From assembly GCF_900108335.1 (NCBI RefSeq), contig NZ_FNVT01000017.1:209401-273400 (forward strand): a stretch of DNA of 64,000 nucleotides. The letters are read 5' to 3'. The stretch is from Nonomuraea solani (GTDB lineage Bacteria; Actinomycetota; Actinomycetes; Streptosporangiales; Streptosporangiaceae). Below are positions 44,636 through 52,937 of the stretch, piece after piece (positions within the stretch are counted from its first letter, which is position 1; each line of letters starts with the position of its first letter). The translations under genes were made by a program, and so were the position numbers. A model generated the notes under the pieces. It ran no database searches. It was not told where the DNA came from and worked only from the letters and a program-made list of their open reading frames with translations.

Positions 44636-45762
44636 TGCGTCAGCTCCCTCACTGCCTTGACCACCTGCTCACTTGTCACCTGGGACAGGCACGGGTGTCC
44701 GGGGATCGGGCAGACGCGGGCCCTGCTGCCGCCGCAGGGCGCCTGCTGATCTCCGAGCAGCACCGTGGGAACGCCGTACGGGGCCCACCGCGCCGCGGGG
44801 ACGACGGGGGCGAACAGGCTCACGACCGGGGTACCGACCGCCGCCGCCAGGTGCGCGGGGCCGGTGTTGCCCGCCACGAGCACACCGGCACGATCGATCA
44901 CGGCGGCCAGTTCCGCGAATGTGGTCACTCCGCCCAGGTCGGCCGCCACGTCGCTGGCCACGAAGGCGGTGAGGTCACGTTCCGTTCCGGTCACGACAAC
45001 CTGGTGTCCGTCCGCGGCCAGCTCCCGGACGGTCTGCCGATGCCTTTCGGCGGACCAGGTCCGAGCGGGGGCCGAGGTTCCTGGGTGCACCACGACATAC
45101 GCGCCTTTGTCGGCAACGGCGCCGACGCCACTACAGTGCCCCGTAAATTTGGCTATATCCGGCAATGGCCGCTGAACTGCGAGTTTGCCGTCATCGCCCG
45201 GCGGCAGCTCGAATCCGGCCGCCCTGGCGACCGCCAGCATCCGCTCCGCCTCCGGCACGTCGACGCTCTCGTCCACGCGGTGCCGTACGTCGATCAGGGA
45301 GCCCGGGTAGTCGTTGCTGATCGCGGTGATCCGGCCCACCCCGGCCAGCCGGAGCAGGAGCGCCAGCGGGAGCGCGGACTGGTGGAACGAGGTCAGGATC
45401 ACCGCCTCGTCGATCCCGCCCGTCCTTCCGATCAGGTCGGCCACCCGGTCCTTCGTGACGGGTGGCGGGGTGTGGTCGATCCACGGCGCGTGCCACTCCA
45501 CCACCCGGTCCACCCCGGGCAGCACCTCGGCCGCCGCCCTGCCGTGCGGCCCGGCCAGGAACACCACCTCCCGCGCCCCCGCCCGCACGGCACGGACGGC
45601 GGGCCCGGCCAGCAGCACGTCCCCGGCATCGTCCAGCCGCGCCACCAGCACCCGCCCGGCCCTCGACCGCCGGACCGCACCGGCCCCGCCCACTCCGGAC
45701 CCATCCACTCCGGACCCGTCCAGCCCGGCTTCGCTCGCCCCGGGCTCGCGACCGCCGCTCAT
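44632..45762 (-). CDS. GT9-family (heptosyltransferase-like) glycosyltransferase
   Basis: 376 aa from ATG 45762, chosen for its ATGA overlap with the GT2 stop. After a Gly-rich leader (1-35) comes RVLVARLDDAGDVLLAGPAVRAVR, then VVVHPGTSAPARTWSAERHRQTV and VAGNTGPAHLAAAVGTPVVSLFAP, all signatures of GT9. It ends with a Cys-containing tail (CPIPGHPCLSQV) that resembles the metal-like tail of bacterial heptosyltransferases. Second GT9 of the operon. Confidence 0.9.
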   Translation of the reverse strand: MSGGREPGASEAGLDGSGVDGSGVGGAGAVRRSRAGRVLVARLDDAGDVLLAGPAVRAVRAGAREVVFLAGPHGRAAAEVLPGVDRVVEWHAPWIDHTPPPVTKDRVADLIGRTGGIDEAVILTSFHQSALPLALLLRLAGVGRITAISNDYPGSLIDVRHRVDESVDVPEAERMLAVARAAGFELPPGDDGKLAVQRPLPDIAKFTGHCSGVGAVADKGAYVVVHPGTSAPARTWSAERHRQTVRELAADGHQVVVTGTERDLTAFVASDVAADLGGVTTFAELAAVIDRAGVLVAGNTGPAHLAAAVGTPVVSLFAPVVPAARWAPYGVPTVLLGDQQAPCGGSRARVCPIPGHPCLSQVTSEQVVKAVRELTQ

Positions 45763-46712
45763 CGCCGCGCCCGCCATTCCCCCCGCAGCCGGTGCGCGCA
45801 GGCGACCGGCGGGATCAGCACGCTCGTGACGGCCATCCGCAGCACCTCGGCCGGGTCGCGCGGCCCCGGAGCGACCCGCCGCCACACGAACTCGGCGGTC
45901 AGCCCCGCCCACACGGCCCCCGCGACCACCGCCAGAGGCCCCGCACCCCGCTTCCGGGCGAGGTGCGCCGCCGTCAGCCCGGCCGCCGTCAGCCCGGCCG
46001 CCGTCGTCACCGCGTGCAGCCGCAGCCGCCCCGGCCCGCCGCCGATGGCCGCGCGCCACCCGGAGCCGTGCAGCCGCCGCATCAGCGCGTCGTCCGCGTT
46101 GCCCCGCTGGAACCGCACGCTCGCCCAGAACCCGTCCGGCCGCACCGGATGCGCCGTCACCCGCGCACCCTTGACGAGCCGGTGCCCCGCCCGCGAAGCC
46201 CGCAGCGCGAAGTCGGCGTCCTCCCGGTACGCCCGCGGGAATCGTTCGTCGAACCCGCCCAGCGCCTCCAGCGCCGACCGCCGGTAGGCCATGTCGGCCG
46301 TCACCCACAGCGCCCCTTCGAGCCCGGCGGTGTGCCGCTCACCGTCCGTCGGCCGCCGCCCCGCGGGCAGCGGCACCACGATGCGCCCCTGGCTGCCCGC
46401 CACCTCGCCGGGCAGGTCCGCCAGGTCCTTCCGGACCGCCTCGGCCCACCCGGGCCGCGGCATCACGTCGTCGTCCAGGAACACCACCCACGGGGTGTCC
46501 GCCGCCCGCCATCCGGCGTTGCGCGCCGCCGCCGGTCCCCGCCCACCCGACCGCACGACACGTACATGCCCGGGAAAGGGCCCCAGCGAGCCCGAAGCGG
46601 TGCGATCGTCCACCACGATCACCGGCACCCCCGGCCCCACGGCGGCCAGCGCGCCGCGCAGCGTCGGCCGCCCGATCGTGGGGATCACCACGGTGATCAA
46701 CGCGGTGGTCAC
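45759..46712 (-). CDS. GT2-family glycosyltransferase
   Basis: 317 aa from GTG 46712 (GTGA overlap with the carbamoyltransferase). GT-A fold: VVIPTIGRPTLRGAL, AAARNAGWRAADTPWVVFLDDDV with the metal-binding DxD, and a later GGFDERFPRAYREDADFALR. The last 70 residues contain hydrophobic stretches (AAGLTAAGLTAAHLA, GPLAVVAGAVWAGLTAEF) that may attach it to the membrane, fitting a lipid-linked acceptor. Confidence 0.88.
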   Translation of the reverse strand: MTTALITVVIPTIGRPTLRGALAAVGPGVPVIVVDDRTASGSLGPFPGHVRVVRSGGRGPAAARNAGWRAADTPWVVFLDDDVMPRPGWAEAVRKDLADLPGEVAGSQGRIVVPLPAGRRPTDGERHTAGLEGALWVTADMAYRRSALEALGGFDERFPRAYREDADFALRASRAGHRLVKGARVTAHPVRPDGFWASVRFQRGNADDALMRRLHGSGWRAAIGGGPGRLRLHAVTTAAGLTAAGLTAAHLARKRGAGPLAVVAGAVWAGLTAEFVWRRVAPGPRDPAEVLRMAVTSVLIPPVACAHRLRGEWRARR

Positions 46713-48340
46713 GAGGCGAACACCTCCCCGCGCCGCACCAGGTACGGCCCCAGCGCCAGCACGTCCACCGGCGAGGACCCGAAGCACTCCAGCGCGTCCC
46801 GCGGATCGTCCACCATGGGCCGCCCGGCGGTGTTCAGGCTCGTGTTGACCACCACCGGCAGCCCCGTACGCGCCTCGAACTCGCTCAGCACCCGCGCCAT
46901 CAGCGGCTCCGTCGCCGCCGAGATCGTCTGGATGCGCGCCGTCCCGTCCACGTGCACGACCGCCGGAATGCGCGCCGCCCAGTCGGGCCGCACGTCGTGG
47001 ACGAACAGCATGTACGGCGACGGCACCGGCCCCCGCCCGAAGATCTCCCCGGCCCGCGACTCCAGCACCATCGGCGCGATGGGCCGGAACTGCTCCCGCC
47101 CTTTGACGTCGTTCAGCCGCTCGGTGTTGCGCGCGTGCCCCGGATGCGCCAGCAGCGAGCGCCGCCCGAGCGCCCGCGGCCCGTACTCGGAGCGTCCCTG
47201 GAACCAGGCCACGATCCGGTCGGCCGCCAGCTCGGCGGCCACCGCGGCGGCCACGTCGGCGGGGCGGGTGTGCGGCACGCGGGCCACGTCGAGCCACGCG
47301 CCCAGCTCCTCGTCGGTGAAGCCGCGCCCGAGCGCCGCGTCCGTCATGGGCGCGGCCGGCTCGCCGTACGCCTGCGCCAGGTGAAGCGCCCCGCCCAGCG
47401 CGGTGCCCGAGTCGCCGGCGGCCGGCTGGACCCACACCTCGCCGAACGGGCCCTCGTCCAGCAGCCGGGTGTTGGCCACGCAGTTGAGCGCCACGCCGCC
47501 GGCCAGCGCCAGCCGCCGCTCGCCGGTCCGCTCGTGCAGCCAGCGCACCAGCTCCAGCAACACCTCCTCCAGCCGGGCCTGCACGCCGGCGGCCAGGTCG
47601 GCGTGGTCGGAGGTCCACGCGGCGCCCTTGGGCAGGGCCTTGGCGTAGCCGTTCCAGTCGACCGGCTCGACCCGGAAGCCGCCGTCGCCGGTCGTGTAGA
47701 TCACCTCGCGCAGCGCGTCCAGGTGGCGGGGGGTGCCGTAGGAGGCCATCGCCATGACCTTGTACTCGTCGCAGGAGCGCAGGAAGCCGAGGTGTTCGGT
47801 GACGTCCTCGTACATGAGGCCGAGCGAGTGCGGCAGCTCCTGCGTGGCCAGCACCTCCAGCTCGCCGCCGCGGTAGACGCCCGCCAGGTGGGAGACGTTC
47901 TCGCCGCGGCCGTCGCACACCAGCACCGCGCAGTCGCGCCAGGGTGAGGCCAGGCCCGCCGAGGCGGCGTGCGCGATGTGGTGCGGCACGTAGGTGACCT
48001 GGCCGGGGTCGAGGCCGGGCAGCGCCGTGGACAGGAAGGCCGGGGCGCGGACGGCGTACCGGGTGCGCAGGTCCTCCCAGTCGCCCTCCGGCCTCCCGGC
48101 CACGAGCGACGGGTCGTAGGAGTAGGCCACCGCGTCGATGTCCTCAGGGGACAGGCCCGCCGTGCTCAGGCACCACGCGGCGGCCTGCTCGGGCAGCTCC
48201 CACGCGGAGAACGCCAGCGGCCGCTTGCCGTGCTTACGGCGGCTGAAGCGCTCCTCCTCCGCCGCGGCCACGATCCGGCCGTCGACCACCAGCGCCGCCG
48301 CCGGGTCGTGGAAGATCGCGTTGATGCCGAGAAACCTCAT
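46709..48340 (-). CDS. NodU/CmcH-family O-carbamoyltransferase
   Basis: 543 aa, complete. N-terminal Kae1-like ATPase fold starting LGINAIFHDPAAALVVDG, metal-binding PHHIAHAASA, and a C-terminal YrdC-like part with GPRALGRRSLLAHP and VNTSLNTAGRPMVDDP. Family enzymes use carbamoyl phosphate and ATP to place a carbamoyl group on a sugar or antibiotic hydroxyl (NodU, TobZ, CmcH). As first gene of the heptose operon it predicts a carbamoylated sugar. An AGGAGG site precedes the ATG; a leader hairpin lies at 48361-48389. Confidence 0.92.
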   Translation of the reverse strand: MRFLGINAIFHDPAAALVVDGRIVAAAEEERFSRRKHGKRPLAFSAWELPEQAAAWCLSTAGLSPEDIDAVAYSYDPSLVAGRPEGDWEDLRTRYAVRAPAFLSTALPGLDPGQVTYVPHHIAHAASAGLASPWRDCAVLVCDGRGENVSHLAGVYRGGELEVLATQELPHSLGLMYEDVTEHLGFLRSCDEYKVMAMASYGTPRHLDALREVIYTTGDGGFRVEPVDWNGYAKALPKGAAWTSDHADLAAGVQARLEEVLLELVRWLHERTGERRLALAGGVALNCVANTRLLDEGPFGEVWVQPAAGDSGTALGGALHLAQAYGEPAAPMTDAALGRGFTDEELGAWLDVARVPHTRPADVAAAVAAELAADRIVAWFQGRSEYGPRALGRRSLLAHPGHARNTERLNDVKGREQFRPIAPMVLESRAGEIFGRGPVPSPYMLFVHDVRPDWAARIPAVVHVDGTARIQTISAATEPLMARVLSEFEARTGLPVVVNTSLNTAGRPMVDDPRDALECFGSSPVDVLALGPYLVRRGEVFAS

Positions 48341-48360
48341 GCTGCCTCCTGAGGAATGTG

Positions 48361-48389
48361 GAGGACCGCTACCGAGAGAAGCGGTCCTC
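48361..48389 (-). promoter_or_regulatory. Leader hairpin of the heptose operon
   Basis: GAGGACCGCT and AGCGGTCCTC make a perfect 10-bp stem with a 9-nt loop, 20 bp ahead of the carbamoyltransferase start. It could be an operator dyad, or an RNA hairpin that affects ribosome access or transcription into the operon. The rest of the 157-bp divergent gap should hold both promoters. Confidence 0.5.
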
Positions 48390-48497
48390 AAACCTTGAGC
48401 TGCGGAAACGCGCGGGCCGACGGGCGATTGATGACGCTAAGTAGTTGTTTGTCCCCTCGGCCCCCGGGTAGCTGCCGGGCAGCGACGGAGGTGGAAG

Positions 48498-49088
48498 GTG
48501 TTCGAAAAGCGACGCCCCGGAGCCGTGCTCTTCGACCGGGACGGCACCTTGATCAGGGACGTGCCGTACAACGGCGATCCGAACCTCGTCGAGCCCATGC
48601 CCGGCGCCGTGGAGGCGCTGGGCCGTCTCAGACAGGCCGACGTCCCGGTGGCCGTGGTCACCAACCAGTCCGGCGTCGCCAAGGGCCTGCTGTCCCCGGA
48701 CGAGATGGACCAGGTGAACGCCAAGGTCGAGGAGTTGCTCGGGCCGTTCGACGCGTGGGCGATCTGCGTGCACGACGACGCCGACGGCTGCACCTGCCGC
48801 AAGCCCGCGCCCGGGCTCGTGATCAGGGCCGCCGCCGTCCTCGACGTCAGCCCGCGCGACTGCGTGGTGGTGGGCGACATCGGCAGGGACATGGAGGCGG
48901 CCAGGGCCGCCGGCGCCCGGGGCATCCTGGTCCCGACGACGCTGACGCTGCAGGAGGAGATCCAGCAGGCCGCCGAGGTCGCCGACGACCTGACCGACGT
49001 CGTCGACCGCGTGCTGAGCGACGCGGAAGGGCCGGTGCCGGCCGTCTCGGCGCCCTGGGCCCGCGCGATGGGCTGGAGCCGCTGGTGA
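48498..49088 (+). CDS. gmhB: D,D-heptose 1,7-bisphosphate phosphatase (HAD-IIIA)
   Basis: 196 aa from GTG 48498. HAD nucleophile pair D13 and D15 in LFDRDGT, TNQSG at 55-59, and the GmhB zinc site C90, H92, C98, C100 (CVHDDADGCTCRKP). It removes the 7-phosphate from heptose bisphosphate, the step between the two HldE activities. It is divergent from the main operon and overlaps the following glycosyltransferase (GTGA). The last 30 residues appear to be an added tail. Confidence 0.9.
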   Translation: MFEKRRPGAVLFDRDGTLIRDVPYNGDPNLVEPMPGAVEALGRLRQADVPVAVVTNQSGVAKGLLSPDEMDQVNAKVEELLGPFDAWAICVHDDADGCTCRKPAPGLVIRAAAVLDVSPRDCVVVGDIGRDMEAARAAGARGILVPTTLTLQEEIQQAAEVADDLTDVVDRVLSDAEGPVPAVSAPWARAMGWSRW

Positions 49089-50005
49089 GGATCCTCATCT
49101 GGCACGTGCACGGTTCGTGGGCCAACGCGTTCGTCCGGGGCGGCCACGAGTACGTGCTCCCGGTTGTCCCCGGTCGTGGTCCCGACGGCCGGGGGCGCGC
49201 GGACACCTTCGACTGGCCCGCGCGCGCCCGCGAGGTGCCCTGGGACCGGCTGCGCCACGAATCCGTGGACGTCGCCGTCTACCAGCGCCCGCACGAGATC
49301 GACCTGGCCCGCGAGTGGCTGGGGCGCGACGTGCCCGGCGTGTACGTCGAGCACAACACCCCGGTGGGCGACGTGCCCCGCACCCGCCACCCGCTCGCCG
49401 GCCGGAGCGACCTCCGCCTCGTGCACGTCACCCACTTCAACGAGCTGTACTGGGACAACGGCCGGGCGCCCACGCGCGTCATCGAGCACGGCGTCCCCGA
49501 CCCCGGCCACCTGTACACGGGCGAATTGCCCCGCGCGGGCGTGGTGGTCAACGAGCCGGTACGCCGCACCAGGGTCGCCGGGACCGACCTGCTGCCCCGC
49601 TTCGCCGAGCGGGTGCCCCTCGACGTGTTCGGGATGAAGGTGCGCGGGCTGCCGTACGGCACCCACGAGGACCTGCCCCAGCACGTCATGCACGCCGAGC
49701 TGGCCCGGCGCCGCGTCTACCTGCACCCCTACCGCTGGACCTCGCTGGGCCTGGCCCTCATCGAGGCCATGATGCTCGGCCTGCCCGTGGTCGCGCTGGC
49801 GGCCACCGAGGCGATCGAGGCGGTGCCGCCGGAGGCCGGTGTGCTGTCCACGAAGGTGCACGTCCTGGCCGACGCGCTGGACGCGTACGCGAACGATCCC
49901 GAGCGCGCCGCGCAGAGCGGAAAGGCGGCCAGGGCCTCCGCGCTGGCCCGCTACGGACTCAGCAGATTCCTCTCCGATTGGGATCGGCTGCTCGGCGAGG
50001 TATGA
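49085..50005 (+). CDS. GT-B glycosyltransferase
   Basis: 306 aa from GTG 49085. N-terminal VRILIWHVHGSWANAFVRGGHEYVLPV and the donor-site HPYRWTSLGLALIEAMMLGLPVVALAATEAIE fit GT4-like enzymes of short length. Coupled to gmhB, it is the fifth glycosyltransferase of the heptose region. Close matches in other actinomycetes are expected, but the acceptor is unknown. Confidence 0.85.
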   Translation: MRILIWHVHGSWANAFVRGGHEYVLPVVPGRGPDGRGRADTFDWPARAREVPWDRLRHESVDVAVYQRPHEIDLAREWLGRDVPGVYVEHNTPVGDVPRTRHPLAGRSDLRLVHVTHFNELYWDNGRAPTRVIEHGVPDPGHLYTGELPRAGVVVNEPVRRTRVAGTDLLPRFAERVPLDVFGMKVRGLPYGTHEDLPQHVMHAELARRRVYLHPYRWTSLGLALIEAMMLGLPVVALAATEAIEAVPPEAGVLSTKVHVLADALDAYANDPERAAQSGKAARASALARYGLSRFLSDWDRLLGEV

Positions 50006-50034
50006 CCTGCCGATTATGGGTAGGCGCCAGGAGC

Positions 50035-50322
50035 ATGATGATGATGCTCGACTGGACACGCAGGGCCGCCTGCCTGGAACTGGACCCGGAACTGTTCTTC
50101 CCGATCTCGATGGAAGGACCTGGCCAGTCTCAGGTCGAGCAGGCCAAACACGTTTGCGGCGGCTGCCCGGTGCGGGAGCCGTGCCTCGCCTACGCGCTCG
50201 ACACCCGGCAGGCGTACGGGGTGTGGGGCGGCACCGACCCCGGGCAGCGGCGTGAGCTCAGCCCGCCGTCAGAGCCTCGGCCAGAAACCGTTCCCGTTCG
50301 GCCGCTTCGAGGTGGTCGCTGA
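50035..50322 (+). CDS. WhiB-family [4Fe-4S] regulatory protein
   Basis: 95 aa from ATG 50035; three more ATG codons follow directly and any of them could be used. Cluster ligands are C13, C41, C44 and C50 (CxxCx5C), and the GVWGG turn is at 62-66. WhiB-like proteins bind the main sigma factor and sense redox or nitric oxide. A CAGGAG site precedes the start. The 3' end overlaps the convergent def gene by 65 bp. Which Wbl subgroup it belongs to cannot be told; it is not an obvious WhiD or WhiB1 by length. Confidence 0.9.
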   Translation: MMMMLDWTRRAACLELDPELFFPISMEGPGQSQVEQAKHVCGGCPVREPCLAYALDTRQAYGVWGGTDPGQRRELSPPSEPRPETVPVRPLRGGR

Positions 50323-50749
50323 ACAGCACGCCGTCGAGGTGGTCGATCTCGTGCTGCAGCACCCTCGCCAGCACGCCGAGCGCCCGCACGGTCACGGGTT
50401 TGCCGAACATGTCGCGGCCCCGTGCCGTGACCATGTAGGACCGTTCCAGCGGCCACCACAATCCGGGCGCCGACAGGCACGCCTCGTCGGCCGTGACGCG
50501 CCGCGCCGACAGCTCCAGCCGGGGATTGACCAGATGGCCGGACTTGCCGTCGTAGGAGTAGACCACGACGCGCGCCGCCTCGCCGATCTGCGGAGCCGCC
50601 AGACCGGCCCGGCCTGACCCCGCCCGCATGGTGGCGGTCAGGGACTTCACCAGTCGCCGGAGCTCACGGTCGAAATCCTGGACCGGCGCCGCGACCGAGC
50701 GGAGCACCGGATCGTCGAACATGCGAATAGGCCGGACCGTCACTCGCAA
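50258..50749 (-). CDS. def: Peptide deformylase
   Basis: 163 aa. The three deformylase motifs are present: GLAAPQIG (49-56), EACLS (89-93, where the canonical form is EGCLS) and HEIDHLDG (133-140), so the metal ligands C91, H133 and H137 are all kept. It removes the formyl group from nascent proteins. The Gly-to-Ala change beside the metal cysteine is typical of secondary or divergent copies rather than the housekeeping one; inference. Confidence 0.9.
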   Translation of the reverse strand: MRVTVRPIRMFDDPVLRSVAAPVQDFDRELRRLVKSLTATMRAGSGRAGLAAPQIGEAARVVVYSYDGKSGHLVNPRLELSARRVTADEACLSAPGLWWPLERSYMVTARGRDMFGKPVTVRALGVLARVLQHEIDHLDGVLFSDHLEAAERERFLAEALTAG

Positions 50750-50913
50750 CTCCCCGATAGGCCGCGATCGTCACGGTGAACGTTTCCCCGGACCGCGCCC
50801 CGCCAACCGCGAAGCTCCTGCCTTGTAGCACAGCGGTAACAGAGGAGACCCAGAGGCGAAACCCCCCGAAAGCAGTATCGGAGGGTGATCTCACTTGCGT
50901 CACACGCGCCTGT

Positions 50914-50950
50914 GATGCCTGGCCGGGCGCTCGGGGCCCGGCCAGGCATC
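50914..50950 (+). terminator. Strong leader hairpin ahead of the HemD-like regulator
   Basis: A perfect 15-bp GC-rich stem (starts GATGCCTGGCCGGGC) with a 7-nt loop lies 23 bp before the start at 50974. It could end the transcript from upstream or act as an attenuator. Just before it, GCGT-CAC-ACGC (about 50898-50908) forms a small dyad. Confidence 0.6.
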
Positions 50951-50973
50951 CATGACCATCAGGAGGTGCACGT

Positions 50974-52140
50974 ATGAGCGCGCTTCCCGACGAGAGCGGC
51001 TCCTCCCCGGAGACGGCACCCGACGCCCTGTCGGGCTTCACCGTCGGCGTGACCGCGACGAGACGGCGCGAGGAGTTCGGGGCGCTCCTGGAGCGCCGCG
51101 GCGCCCGCGTGGTCAGCGCCCCCGCCATCCGGCTGGTCCCGCTGGCCGAGGACGCCGACCTGCTCGCCGCGACCCGGCTCAGCCTGGCGGACCCGCTCGA
51201 CGACGTGGTGGTCACCACCGGCGTCGGCTTCCGCGGCTGGATGGCCGCCGCCGAGGGCTGGGGCCTGTCCGGCGACCTGAACGAGCACCTGTCCAGGTCG
51301 CGCCTGCTGACCCGCGGCCCCAAGGCCAGGGGAGCGGTACGCGCCGCCGGGCTCAACGACCACTGGACCCCCGCCACCGAATCGTGCGAGGAGGTCAAGC
51401 AGTACCTGCTGGCCCAGGACCTGCGCGGGCGGCGCATCGCGGTGCAGCAGCACGGTGAGCCGCTCAGCGACTTCGTGGCCGACCTGCGGCAGGCCGGGGC
51501 CGAGGTGATCGAGATCCCGGTCTACCGGTGGCTGCCGTATCGCGACATCTCGCCGCTGCGCCGCCTGATCAGCCAGACGATCTCCGGCTCGGTGGACGCG
51601 GTCGCCTTCACCAGCGCGCCCGCCGTGCAGGCCATGCTGGGCGCGGCGCGGGCCGAGGGGCTGGAGGAGGCGCTGCTGGCCGCGTTCAGCGGTCCGGTCG
51701 TGGCCGCCTGCGTGGGGCCCGTCACCGCCGACCCGCTGGTCTCGCGCGGCGTGCCGACGCTGCAGCCGGACCGCTCACGGCTCGGCGCGCTGGCCCGCGC
51801 CCTGGCCAGGCACCTGCCCGAGCACGGCGTCACCCGGCTCGTGGCCGGCGATCACCGGCTGGAGATCCGCGGCCACGCCGTCGTCGTGGACGGGGAGCTG
51901 CGGCCGCTGCCGCCGGCGCCGATGGCGGTGCTCAAGCGGCTGTCCGACAAGCCGGGGCACGTGGTGTCGCGGGCGGAGCTGCGTACCGTGCTGCCCGGCA
52001 GCGCCGCGCGCGACTCTGCCGAGCACGCCGTGGAGATGGCCATCACCCGGCTGCGCCGCGCCCTCGGGCCTGGCGGGATCGTCGAGACGGTGGTCAAGCG
52101 CGGTTACCGGCTCGCCTGCCGCTACGAGGCCGGCCTGTGA
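50974..52140 (+). CDS. HemD-like (uroporphyrinogen-III synthase fold) protein with winged-helix DNA-binding domain
   Basis: 388 aa. Residues 25-275 are a HemD fold (GFTVGVTATRRREEFGALLERRGA...). Residues 290-388 are an OmpR/PhoB-type winged helix (RAELRTVLPG...HAVEMAITRLRRALGPGGIVETVVKRGYRLA). This fusion is known from mycobacteria (Rv0260c) as a regulator of nitrogen or siroheme genes. It may sense a tetrapyrrole. An AGGAGG site lies before the ATG. The next gene, a CbiX-type chelatase, starts inside its stop (GTGA), which supports a siroheme link. Confidence 0.9.
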   Translation: MSALPDESGSSPETAPDALSGFTVGVTATRRREEFGALLERRGARVVSAPAIRLVPLAEDADLLAATRLSLADPLDDVVVTTGVGFRGWMAAAEGWGLSGDLNEHLSRSRLLTRGPKARGAVRAAGLNDHWTPATESCEEVKQYLLAQDLRGRRIAVQQHGEPLSDFVADLRQAGAEVIEIPVYRWLPYRDISPLRRLISQTISGSVDAVAFTSAPAVQAMLGAARAEGLEEALLAAFSGPVVAACVGPVTADPLVSRGVPTLQPDRSRLGALARALARHLPEHGVTRLVAGDHRLEIRGHAVVVDGELRPLPPAPMAVLKRLSDKPGHVVSRAELRTVLPGSAARDSAEHAVEMAITRLRRALGPGGIVETVVKRGYRLACRYEAGL

Positions 52141-52937
52141 CGCCCGCGCTCGTCCTGGCCGCGCACGGCACGCGCAGCGCGGCGGGGGAGCGGACCCTGT
52201 CGGCCCTGGCGGAGACGGTCAGAAGGGCGCGGCCCGGGCAGCGGGTGGAGCTGAGCTACCTGGAGATCAGCTCGCCGCTCCTGTCGGACGTCCTGCCCGA
52301 GGTCCGCGGCCCGGTGGTGGTCGTCCCGCTGCTGCTGGCCGGCGGCTACCACGCCCACATCGACCTGCCCGAGGTCATCGCCCGGCACCGCCCCGACGCG
52401 GTGGTGGCCGGCTGGCTGGGGCCGCACCGGCTGCTGACCGACGCGCTGGCGCGCAAGCTGACGCGCGCCGGGCTGCGCGCCACGGACGCGGTCGTGCTCG
52501 GCGCGGCCGGCTCGTCCGACCCGTCGGCGCTGGCCGACGTGCGCGCCGCCGCACACCGCCTCGCCGTGCGCCTGGCCCGCCCGGTGACGGCGGCCTTCGC
52601 CTCGGCCGGTACGCCCTCCCTGGAGGAGGCCATGGACCGGCTGGACTCGACCGACTCGACCCCCGCCGCGCGGGTGGCGATCGCCTCGTACGTGCTCGCG
52701 CCCGGCTTCTTCCACGACCGGCTGGCCGCGTCAGGGGCGGGGCTGGTGACCGAGCCGCTGGGGGCGGACCCCGACGTGGCGGCGCTCATCTGGCACCGCT
52801 ACGACGAGTCCCTGCGCCGCCACCTGCCCCAGACCGGGCTTCAGGCGTTCGGCTCCAAGCGCAGCTCGCGCACGATCTCCCGTGCGCTGTCCTCGCGCGA
52901 GAGCCCGCCGTCCGCACCGAGGAACATCTCGATGTAG
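52137..52937 (+). CDS. Sirohydrochlorin chelatase (CbiX/SirB-like)
   Basis: 266 aa from GTG 52137. The metal/tetrapyrrole histidine H10 is in AAHGTRS and a second site is GGYHAHIDLPEV (H72, H74); the C-terminal half repeats the chelatase fold (LAPGFFHDRL). It would insert Fe2+ or Co2+ into sirohydrochlorin for siroheme or cobalamin. Together with the HemD-like regulator it suggests control of nitrite/sulfite reductase cofactor supply. The 3' end overlaps the convergent TetR-like gene by 97 bp, and the last 40 residues may be non-conserved. Confidence 0.85.
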   Translation: MTPALVLAAHGTRSAAGERTLSALAETVRRARPGQRVELSYLEISSPLLSDVLPEVRGPVVVVPLLLAGGYHAHIDLPEVIARHRPDAVVAGWLGPHRLLTDALARKLTRAGLRATDAVVLGAAGSSDPSALADVRAAAHRLAVRLARPVTAAFASAGTPSLEEAMDRLDSTDSTPAARVAIASYVLAPGFFHDRLAASGAGLVTEPLGADPDVAALIWHRYDESLRRHLPQTGLQAFGSKRSSRTISRALSSRESPPSAPRNISM

